Positions 1-12,100 of a DNA stretch of 64,000 bases are shown one piece after another. The DNA comes from Antedon mediterranea (lineage: Eukaryota; Echinodermata; Crinoidea; Comatulida; Antedonidae). The stretch spans positions 13,872,288 through 13,936,287 of the forward strand of contig NC_092676.1 in NCBI RefSeq assembly GCF_964355755.1, written 5' to 3'. A program made the position numbers and the translations under genes. Position 1 is the stretch's first letter; the number at the start of each line of letters is the position of its first letter. A model generated the notes under the pieces. It made no database searches and was not told the origin of the DNA. It saw only the letters and a list, made by a program, of their open reading frames with translations.

Positions 1-13
1 TGGTAGAAACTAC

Positions 14-140
14 CTGTATTTTGCCATCAGCTATGTATTCAGAAGGTTTGTTTGTGTGAGGTTTCTGTTCATGTAGCTCACTTTCTTGACTAGGTTTAAC
101 TTTTATTTTCTTCACTGGAGGTGGGTCAGTATTTTCACCA
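14..140 (-). CDS. MORC3: MORC exon 17 (partial or complete; tail)
   Basis: Entry phase 2 after acceptor ATCAATAG. Encodes [20 protein letters not shown] then [31 protein letters not shown] resembles a basic nuclear-localisation-type stretch. A candidate donor CAG|GTAGTT ends the exon at base 14, but the frame stays open to the window edge, so the true end is uncertain. Confidence 0.7.
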
Positions 141-3100
141 CTATTGATAGAAATTATAAAAACAATTGTATGTACTGTAAGCAAGAAGACTAATGTTTAG
201 TTAATTGCATATTTCATGTAACTAATTGTAGTACTGTTATAGTCTGAAATAAAGATATATAAATAGCGCCCCCTAAAAAATTGTACTTTTAAGGAATACC
301 CCGATCGTAGCGATTGGTACCGTCCAAACTATGAGAAGACGATAACATGAGTGATGCGGCCATTGTGGTTCGACATCTAATACTGTACATCATGTATTAT
401 TATTGTCTTGTAGGTATGTAAAGATAACTGGGTTATTCCATAAGTAAATTGTCAGGAAGTAGAACGGAGATGAGTCTACTTATTTAGAAATTATGTAGGA
501 ACGAACGATGAAGCATGAATCTATAAAAACAGTATTTTAGGGATAAATCAACCTGTATGTTGCCATAAATGATTATAAAGTGTGAAACATAGGTTAGGTA
601 ACGATAAATTATGTCTGGAGAGGAATGTTCGGGTAAATTACCAGTAGGGTAACAAATACTGTGAGCGATTACTTTATGTGTTGTTATAATTATTGGCACT
701 ATACTAGGATAAGTTATAATGTATACGGTACTGAGATAAGACTATAGTGTATTTACTGTACACTGATTCGACTCACATGTGTGAGATGAGTTCCGTTACT
801 GTAATTTGTAGAGGGCGCACTTGTTGTTTACTTTGCTGTCAGGCCTAGATTATAATGCATAGTTAGGCATAGAGATGGGTATTACAGTACTATTGATGAC
901 GTATGGAATAATTATACGGGAAAGATATTTTTAATCAAGAATGTGTTTGTTAACATGTTAATCTACGCTTACGCTAAGGTCAAATTTTCGTTCGCTACAG
1001 TGGCGAAAGGTTTTGAAAAACATTAGCCAAATTGAAAATCCTTTAGCCAAATTTAAAAAACCATAAAAATTCGAAAAAATGTTTATTAAATAAATAATGC
1101 ATGTATTTTTTTGTTATTTTACTTCTTTTACATTTATATTATTATTAGGTATCCCAATGAACCTGATTTTCGTTACCGCGATTTTAACACGTTCGTGAAA
1201 TTTTAAAAAGTGACGTGTCTTTGAAGTTAAAAATATACTATTTCTTATGTACCCATGAGAATAAAAATTATATGCCTGGAAAGATCTTGTTTAAGGGATT
1301 ATTTTTATATATTTATAATCTATGTTTATTAAATATTTTAATAGAAAATGCGAGTTAAAAATGAGGTACAAAAGCCGGCGAGCCGAAATCCGCACGCTAA
1401 AAATAACATTGGAAAACACCTACCCATTTTCGCACCCGATCGCACAAGGTCCATAATAGGTGGTGGAGTAATTTTTGTTGCATGTTATCGGGCTTTAAAT
1501 ACCCTTTATTTTGATATGTAAATCGGTTATTATTATTATGTACATCCGCCTCACTGTCAATTTTAACGATAAAAATTGAATTTTTTAGTCTTTCTCATTA
1601 TCAAAATCTGGCTAATTTAGTATTGAATTGAAGCTAATTTATATTTCTGTTTGATAAAACACATCGTTTTATTTGACTTTGCGTGGAACTCGTGCGAAGA
1701 GGCCAACAAGACCAACCACTGAAAAAAATAATCCCTACCATAAATATCAATCAATCAATCAATTTATTTGGAAATTGCACCTTTACATCGGTGGCACACA
1801 CAGTAAGTGGTGCATCCATATTAAACACAATTAACATAAAATGACGGATACGGATACTTAAGCTAATTTACAAAGTTAAAAGATTAAAAATATTTGTCTG
1901 ACATGAGTTGATACATCATTTTAGTTAAATATATTTATATGCATAAAGAGGAAGTAGTTACCATTTTTCCTTATTCAGTTCTCCGCTTATTACTAAATTA
2001 CCGTCGCCCAGGCAATGTGCATGGTATGCATGTATTAGCGCGTTAATTAATGATTGGATAACCCCCGCAGTGGACTGTTCCATTTTCTGAACTAGTCTTC
2101 GCCGCACACGAGGCATGTCGAAAAATGTCGCCTCTCATCATGGAATATTTGCTTCGAAAACGTCAATTTTACCGATTTATTAAATTATTTAATGAGTGGA
2201 ATATTTATCAATCTACTATATAAAGCAAGTACGTTAGGAAGAAATGTACCGCAGAAATTTAAGAAGCTTTGAATTTGCTATGCAGCGTCCGTAACCCATT
2301 CTATGTAGGCGGCCGAAACGCGCTTTGGCCAGGGTTGCCGTTGTAGTAGTACTAGTAGTAGTTCTTAGCTATTCAATTTAAAGCGCAACTTTCGGTTAGA
2401 ATAATCGAAAGGGAAATAAAATTACATTACAATTAAACATGTTGTTAACATTATACTATTTATTGAGGTAATTACTTTGTTAAATTTAAAATTCCCCTTT
2501 TTAAATAACAGAACAGCCTCGTTTACGGAAGTATTCGTCCACATGTTTCTGTTTACATTTTCTTCTCGAAGTTCATTTTCTACATCGAAGAATAGGGACT
2601 TCCCCTTTTATTCGCTCATCATCACGTCGAAGGTCGACGACGGCCGGCCAGCGATTTTTTTTTTCGTACATAAGTTGGGAACCCTCATGAAACGTCACAA
2701 AATAAACATGAATAATTCATCAGTTAAATTTGTTGTTCCGTGTGCACCCACATAATTTGTAATCATGAAAACTACAAAATGGATTGTAATTTATCATGAA
2801 TAAATATAGTAATGACACTTACTTGTTTTCTGCATTTTCAGCCTGAAAACAACAAAGTAATATAATACATTATGTTTATATTCTTTACAGATTTCCTACA
2901 AACAGCTTTTAGTATAAAAAAGTAGTTATTATTCTCCACAGTTTATCACATTCTGGCTTTATGCTATATAAGTGTAAATTGGTGCAGTAGGGAAATGTGT
3001 GATGTAAAAAAAATGACCAGTTAACCCAAGATATAATAACCTTTTCAACATCCATCACACGTGTATCGAGTTGTTCCTTCTGATTTAAAAGTTCCTTTTT

Positions 3101-6100
3101 AAGGTTTAACAGAACAGAATATGTTGATTCTTGTTCAATTTCATCTGGCTTATTCACCTCTTTTTGAGCATTCTTGTTCTCTTTCTTGGCCTGGATGAGA
3201 GAAAAAAAACATCACAAATGTTTGTTAATGGGTAAGAAGAAACTTGCTAACAACCATGACCAACAGATCAGGAACTACACTATTATACAAATAATGAAGG
3301 TTTATGAGTGCAGTGGCGCAAGTAATGATAAAGATCAGTCAGATCTACATCGTGTTGTTAAGTGTGCATCACGTATCATTGGATTTGAGAAGAGCTCTAT
3401 TGAATCTGTTTTTGAGAATCGATTAATGAAGAAAAGACATTCTATATTGCAAGATTCATGCATAATGTATTTGAGGTGGTCACATATGATGAGGAGATCA
3501 AAATTTGAGCATCACACCTCTGTCACTCATCCCGATGATATGCAAATTACCTTAAATATGCAAATTAGGGTGAAATTACAGGGTTATCATATCTCAAAAA
3601 CTATATTTACTCTAATGAAACATTTTACGAAAAAATGACCGGAAGTACAACATTTGACCCTCCACCCCATTTCTCAATGTTTGCATACACAATGTGACTA
3701 AAATGTCTGTAGAGACTTTATTTTAAGGTCAAATGACCCAGATGTAGGTTCCTAATAGCATTAGCGTTTTTCGAGATATGGAAATTGACTGTAATTTGCA
3801 TATTTCATATAACTTAATGTACTACTAATTTGCATACTTTCGAGGTGCTATACTGGCTATATAAAACCTGTATCCAAGTCATTTGAGGCCAAAACAAAGT
3901 CTGTAATACATTTTAGTTGCATTGCATTATATGAAATAGAGTTGAAGGTCAAATGTCATACTTTCGATAATTTTTTCGTAAAATGTTTTATTAGAGCGAA
4001 TATAAATATGTACATTCTGAATAAGGCTTTGAAAAAATCAACTCTCTAGCATTAATGGCTTTCGAGATATGGGAAGACTGTAATTTCACCCCCTTATTTG
4101 CATATTTCATGTAATTTGTACTAATAATTAGCATAATTTCGAGGTGTGTGACAAAGGCGTGATTTTGGGAATTACAAAGCGGTCCTATGCCGACTATAGG
4201 AAACTACAGTAGTATCCGAGTCATTTGAGTCCAAAACAAATATAAAAATGTACATTCTGAACAAGTTTTTGAAAAAATCAACTCTCTAGCCTTAGTGGTT
4301 TTCGATATATAGGAACCTGTAATTTCACCTCCTAATTTGCATATTTCATGTAACTTGTTCTAATAATTTGCATACTTTGGAGGTGAGCGATACAGGTGTG
4401 ATTTTGAGATTTACTTAACAATCCTATGTTGACTATTAGAAACTGTATCTGAGCCATTTGAGGGCAGAACAAAGTATCTACAGACATTTTAATTCTTTCT
4501 TTCACATTCATCCATTTCTTTTTAGCTTTCTTTACTACAAGTATGTTGATTTTCAATCAAATTTTTAAGTTCAACTCGGAACAAGTTCCAAACCACTGTT
4601 GATTTAATTTTTTAATGCTTTTCCACACAGATTGAATAAAATTTGATTTATATATACAAAAAGTGAATAACGATATTAATTCATTGACATTTTCACTTTT
4701 TCTTAAGGGATATAACATTAAAAAACCATAGTGTTAAACTTGTTCCATGCATACTGGATACTTTCACAAGCATACAGTTTCAATCTAAATTTGACAACGT
4801 TCGCATAACTCAGTTGAAGATATTTTCCATATCTTCATTCTTAATTGTTTACAAGCCAATATACGGTGTGCTAATTTTTTTGCAACATGTTTCATGCTAT
4901 AATCTTTGTTAAACCATATTTGTTTCCAATCAAAATTTATTTTCTTAAACTCCGATTCCCATTTAAATTTACAAAAAGGAGAAGTAGAAATGTTATTGAT
5001 GAGGTGTTTATAATAAAATGAATTGTTATAGTTGTTACAATATAGAATTGTTTACTTATACAATTTCAGTGGTTGTTATTTTTTCATTCAAATTTGATTG
5101 AAGGAAAAGCATTTATAAGTATTATCCCACTTTGTTGTTTTGAAAAGGATGGGATCAATTCTTTGGTGGTCATTATTCCACAGTTTCTTGTGTTATCTTT
5201 TATCATTTTATAACCTGACTGTAGCCAACCTTTGAAATATAATGTTTTACCTTTACTTTTTTATAAAACAATTTTCCCACAAATTCTGCATTTCTATGTC
5301 TTTTATGTTATAAAAGTACACTGCTAGGGCTTAACAATCTCTTAATCCAAACAGTCGAGACGCAGATAGCTCAAATGACCATTAAATCACTAATTTTTGC
5401 CTGCGCATGCGTCAAATTCAGACCAGGAAGTGTAATATGTTGGCACCTAGCGACGACATGCAATGAATTTTTGCACGGAAGTGGCTTTAGAAATCCATTA
5501 AAATTTCACCAATCCGGGTCCTAATTTAGCTGCCAAATTTGGTAAAGACTATACCAAATATAGAAGTACCTCCCCGCCAAAAAATTCTGTATAAAAGGAG
5601 GATAATGTTAATCACTGGCCATTTTTTTAAATCACAGTTGTAAAGTACTCATGTGAAGTAAGTCTTGGTTTTGGTTTGTTGTGGTTTGTAACAAGCCAGC
5701 CGATTTTTTCTTCACCAGCCAAAATTAATGAACCTGCAGTATGTGTATAATACATATTTAATAAACATTTTGTCCAATTTTAGGCTCTGTTCATGCATAA
5801 CAAGTATGTTTAAATCGTGTAAATTTAGCAGTCACTTGTTCGGGCCGTCGCTATCTTTGTTTATATTTTTTAACCATATCGTAATTCCAAGGCTATTGCA
5901 ATTACGTCATTTCACTCTTCGGAAAATGGCTGGTTTTTTAGAATTCATTCGCCGTCCTCAAACGAATCCAGCCATTTAAAAAATAATATCCTTCGGTCAA
6001 AATGTGTGGCTTATATATTTACATCATATATATATAAGAATGGTGATTGTTCCTGATGTTTTTGCTCAAAAATTTTTCTAGCACTACGTTAGCCGCCACT

Positions 6101-9100
6101 TACTAAGATCGATACAAACTTACACATGGCTAGCCTAACTTTGATAGGATTTTCAAAATGTATGCTGGTAAAATCTGAAATTGCTAATGTTTTAATAATC
6201 AATATTTTACCCAAAAAAGAGGGGTTTCTTTTTTGCCATAGTAATATTTGGTCCAATTTAGTAATTTTTAGTCGCGTGCAACTCGACTCTACAACTCACT
6301 ATGTTGGTTGGTTGGTAAACACTAACTTGAGCATGCGACTTCAGCCATGTACAGTATATGGTATATGGTTTTATTCCAGTTCTTTTCCTCACAAACTTTT
6401 TCATTGTAGCCAACAAAATACCTAAAAATTTGACTGGATTTTTTGTCCATGTTATAAAAAGGTGTTGTTTCATTATTTTTAATGGAACAAATCCACATTC
6501 CTTTCCTTTTTCCTTTATTTAATTTTAAACAAGACATACTACAAAAAACATCTATTTCTTTAAAAAAAATGTTTTAGGACTAATTTTGTCTTTTGAAAAT
6601 AAAACAGTGTCATCTGCTGACAGATTTTTACTGTATTATCAATGGTATTTGGCAATTCAATGCCTTTATTGTCTCTTAATATTGTTTACCAGTATTTCTA
6701 TGGCTAAAATAAACAATAGCAGACAGTGGACATCCTTGTCTCACTCGACATTATCCATCGGGAAACTTTTAGATAGCCATCCATTATTTTCAATAACACA
6801 TTGTGTGTCTGTATAGTAATTTAATTTGTAAATGACATTCCAAAGCCACAATTTTTGCGGCATTTGAAAATAAAGTCTATTAGTCCATGGGCTGGAGGGG
6901 GATTACTGTGCACCCCCCCCACCCCCACAGTTAAACTTCTTCTATAGAGTGAAAAAATCGATGTTAACAAGAAAAATATAGGGATTCATTGTATGTACTT
7001 GCGTCATTTGTAATGATCATCAGTGTTTTATCTTCAAATATTTTTTGGGGTAGGGGGTAACATTTATCCTAATAACCCAAGAATCCAACATCTAATTAGT
7101 ATTATCTTAGTAACATTGTGTAGCATACATCTTTTAAAATCTTTTAAAATTTAAATAAAATTAATCGGAAGATTATTAAGGTCAGTAGAGGTCAAAAGGT
7201 CATTGACCTTTTGCAAAATGCAAATTTTTCCCAAAATATAGATAAATTTCAATATGGTATCTACAATTTTCAATATTTTTTATCTTAATTGTGTTTTACT
7301 TGTGCTTACTGACATATTGAATAAGAATATATGTTAACAAGATAAAAATTGCAGTTCATTATATACAAATTGTTATTTTTTATTGTTAAAAATTGCAATA
7401 AAAATACATTTTTTGGGGTAGGGGGTAACAATAATAGCAATAACCCAAGAATCAAACATCTATTTAGTATGATCTTGGTGTTGTTGTGTAGCATTCATGT
7501 TTTTTAATCATATAAAATTTGAATAAAATTAATCGAACCATTTTAAGGTCAATAGAGGTCAAAAGGTCACTGACCTTTTGCAAAATTGCAAATATTTGCC
7601 ATAATGAGATACATTTCAATACCAAATCTCCAATTTTCAATATTTTTTATTTTAATTGTGTTTTACTTGTGTTTACTGACATATTGAACAACAAAATATG
7701 TGTTAACATGTAAAAAATTGCACTGCATTAATACCATTGTCATGTAATTTTGTTATTCTTCTAAATTACAATAAAAAGACATTTTTGGGGTAGGGGATAA
7801 CAATTATCCCAATAACCCAAGAATCCAAAACCTAATTAGTATTATCTTGGTACCATTGTGTAGCATACATCTTTTAAAATCTTATAAAATTTAAATAAAA
7901 TTAATCGGACTATTAGTAGGGTCAGTAGAGGTCAAAAAGTCATTGACCTTTTACAAAAATGCACATTTTTGGCAAAATATAGATAAATTTCAACATAGTA
8001 TCTATAATTTTCAATATGTTTTATCTTAATTATGTTCTACTTGTGCTTACTGACATATTGAATAAGAAAATATATGTTAACAAGATTAAAATTGCAGTTC
8101 ATTATACATAAATTATCATTTTTTATTCTTAAAAATTGTAATAAAAATACATTTTTTGGGGTAGGGTGTAACATTAATAGCAATAACCCAAGAATCAAAC
8201 ATCTAATTAGTACGGATCTTGGTGTCGTTGTGTAGCATTCGTATTTTTTAACCAAATAGAATTTTAATAAAATTAATTGAACCATGTTTAAGGTCAGTAG
8301 AGGTCAAAAAGGTCACTGACCTTTTGCAAAATTGCAAATATTTGCCATAATGAGATACATTTCAATATCAAATCTCCAATTTTTTCAATACTTTTCGTTT
8401 TAATTGTGTTTTACTTGTGTTTACTGACATTGAATAACAAAATGTGTGTTAACATGAAAAAAATTGCAGTGCATTAATACCATTGACATGTAATTTTATT
8501 ATTCTTCAAAATTGCAATAAAAAGACATTTTTGGGGTAGGGGGTAGCATTAATGTACTTGTCAATTGTATGACCCACTATACGACCCCCAGGAGAGGTGC
8601 GTCATTTGTCCGATGTGTGTCATACTTTAGAATACCATGACGCACCCGTGCGTCAAAAAGGTGACTTACCTTTAGGTGACCATGACGCACCCATTTTGAC
8701 GCACTGTGACCATGTTGTTTATGATATGGTGGGTGGTAAAGTGACGGACATTGACACACCTTGTTCATTGATGTGACGTACCATCTAGGTTTTTTGATGC
8801 ACCCCTGTGTCAGTAATTATTTGTAAATGACGCACCCATGACGCACCTCTCCCGGGGGTCGTATAGTGGGTCATACAATTGACAAGTGCATAATACCAAT
8901 AACCCAAGAATCAAACATCTAATTAGTACGATCTTGGTATCGATGTGTAGCATATATGTTTTTGTAATCATGTAGAATTTAAATGAAATTAATCGAACGA
9001 TTATTAAGGTCAATGGAGGTAAAAATATAAATATTTCAATATCAGATCTCCAATTTTCGATATTTTTTTATTTGAATTGTCTTTTACTTGTGCTTACTAA

Positions 9101-12100
9101 CATATTGAATAAGAAAACGTGTGTTAAGATAAAAAATGTCAGTACATTGTATAAAAATTGTCATTTTTGTAATCTATATATAAATTTATATACGTAAGGG
9201 CAAAATTCGGTAAATCGCGCCTTACTTCTAGAATGTTTACTCGATGGTTCGTACTTTCGGTACTGATTTTAACCACCTGATTAAACCCTATTTACTAATT
9301 AAATTAAGTTAGATAATTAGTTATTGACGATTAAAACAAATTTAGGTTCAACGATTTGCCCCAAAGAGGGGTGTTTTCCGATTGTGGTATACACTGTCTA
9401 ATGGATGTCCATCTTGAAAAATACCCGCCACAAAAATGCGAGGAGGCTTCGCATTTTCCTATCTCCTCCTACGATAATTGTTTTTAATAGCTGAAAACCG
9501 GTTGAACAGCTAGAGTACAGCATCATTATGTTGAAGACAGGCCGATTTTCTTTAAAAAATACTATTTTGATAGATTTAATATACGATTCTACAAATGTAT
9601 TGATTTGCGATGAATGGAACATCCCAATCTCTCAGTCTGCCAGAGTTTAACACAAGTAGGTAAATATATGGGCCCTTTGAGAATATACTTGCAATACTTC
9701 GACAATACTGTAAATACCTATTAAATATATTGTTGGTCCTCATTTGAATCGAACATTTATTACTGTGAATGTTCGTACTGTTAGATGTAATATAAAAATA
9801 TATACAAATAAACTTTATTATTGAGATTGTGGATAGGCTCTACTGTTAGATATATCAGGGAGTTGTTATTAGATAACAACTCCCTGGATATATAAACACA
9901 TTATTATATACAAATAAACTTTATACTGACAGTTCCTTCTCAACGTTTGTATTAATTAATAATTACCAAAAATATAAACGTCGTAGTGGTGTATCGTGTA
10001 CTTTAATATTTCAATCGATTATGACAGTGACAGTTTTAACAAAGTATTAAATCGCAAATGTTTTACTGTATTTAGATGTACCGTAGGCCTATATTATTTT
10101 TAGGCCTATAAAACATGAAAGAAATATTTCGTTACTGAGTGGATAAAGAATATATTTAAAAATTGTTCTTCTTTGTACCTATCCGCTTTCCCATCCCTCA
10201 ACCCTAATGTTACATACAAAACACAAATTGGGTTTCTTTAAATAAGTCCAAATCAAAAATTTTGACTCATTTTGTGATAAGTTTCTCCTTCGGAAGTAAT
10301 TCCCAGGGTGCTAATTTTAGTTGACTACATAAATCATCGTGTCTATTTATTCGTTTCTGTAAACGACAATGTATTATAGTCCTGCGGTACGTACATTTGA
10401 AATCGCCAGTTTTGTTACGCTGAAATTACTGTGTATTCGAGAACCATCTGTGGGTACGAGCTAGATGGTACGCGAGCGAAGCGAGCGTACCATTTAGTTG
10501 TTAAAAATTGCAATAAAAAGACATTTTTGGGGTAGCGGGTAACATTTATAAGAATAACCCAAGTATCAAACATCTAATTTGTATGTTCTTGGTATCGTTG
10601 TGTAGAATTTCAAATAAAAATTATGCAGAATTTAAATAAAATTAAACAAAATGCTACACAACGATACCAAGATCATACAAATTAGATGTTTGATTCTTGG
10701 GTTATTCTTCTTCTTATAAATGTTACCTGCTACCCCAAAAATGTCTTTTTATTGCAATTAAAAATTGACAATTTTTATACAATGTACTGCAATTTTTTAT
10801 CTTAACACACATTTTCTTATTCAATATGTTAGTAAGCACAAGTAAAAGACAATTCAAATAAAAAAATATCGAGAATTGGAGATCTGATTTTGAAATATAT
10901 CTCATTTTGCCAAAAAATTACATTTTTGCAAAAGGTCAGTGACCTTTTGACCTTTACTGACCTTAGTATCGTTCAATTAATTTCATTTAAATTCTACATG
11001 ATTACAAAAATATATGCTACACATCGATACCAAGATCATACTAATTAGATGTTTGATCCTTGGGTTATTGGTATTAATGCTACCCCCTACCCCAAAAAAT
11101 GTCTTTTTATTGCAATTATTCTTCAAACATGACAATGGTATTAATGCACTGCAATTGTGTTCATGTTAACACACATTTTGTTATTCAATGTCAGTAAACA
11201 CAAGTAAAACACAATTAAAATAAAAAGTATTGAAAAAATTGGAGATTTGATATTGAAATGTATCTCATTATAGCAAATATTTGCAATTTTGCAAAAGGTC
11301 AGTGACCTTTTTGACCTCTACTGACCTTAAACATGGTTCAATTAATTTTATTAAAATTCTATATGATTAAAAAACACGAATGCTACACAACGACACCAAG
11401 ATCATACTAATTAGATGTTTGATTCTTGGGTTATTGCTATTAATGTTACACCCTACCCCAAAAAATGTATTTTTATTGAAATTTTTAAGAATATAAAATG
11501 ATAATTTGTGTATAATGAACTGCAATTTTAATCTTCGTTAACATATAATTTCTTATTCAATATGTCAGTAAGCACAAGTAAAACACAATTAAGATAAAAC
11601 ATATTGAAAATTGTAGATACTATGTTGAAATTTATCTATATTTTGGCAAAAATGTGCATTTTTGTAAAAGGTCAATGACCTTTTGACCTCTACTGACCCT
11701 ACTAATCGTCCGATTAATTTTATTTAAATTTTATAAGATTTTAAAAGATGTATGCTACACAATAGTACCAAGATAATACTAATTAGGTTTTGGATTCTTG
11801 GGTTATTGGGATAAATGTTACCCCCTACCCCAAAAATGTCTTTTTAATGTAATTTTGAAGAATAACAAAATTACATGACAATGGTATTAATGCAGTGCAA
11901 TTTTTTTCATGTTAACACATATTTTGTTATTCAATATGTCAGTAAACACAAGTAAAACACAATTAAAATAAAAAATATTGAAAATTGGAGATTTGATATT
12001 GAAATGTATCTCATTATGGCAAATATTTGCAATTTTGCAAAAGGTCAGTGACCTTTTGACCTCTACTGACCTTAAAAATGGTTCGATTAATTTTATTCAA

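Noticed and set aside
3174-3638. 154-codon plus-strand frame ([20 protein letters not shown]...)
   Set aside because: It overlaps MORC exon 15 antisense. Part of it ([33 protein letters not shown]) resembles the C-terminal tail of a decayed LINE in this intron, but the fit is too loose to annotate.
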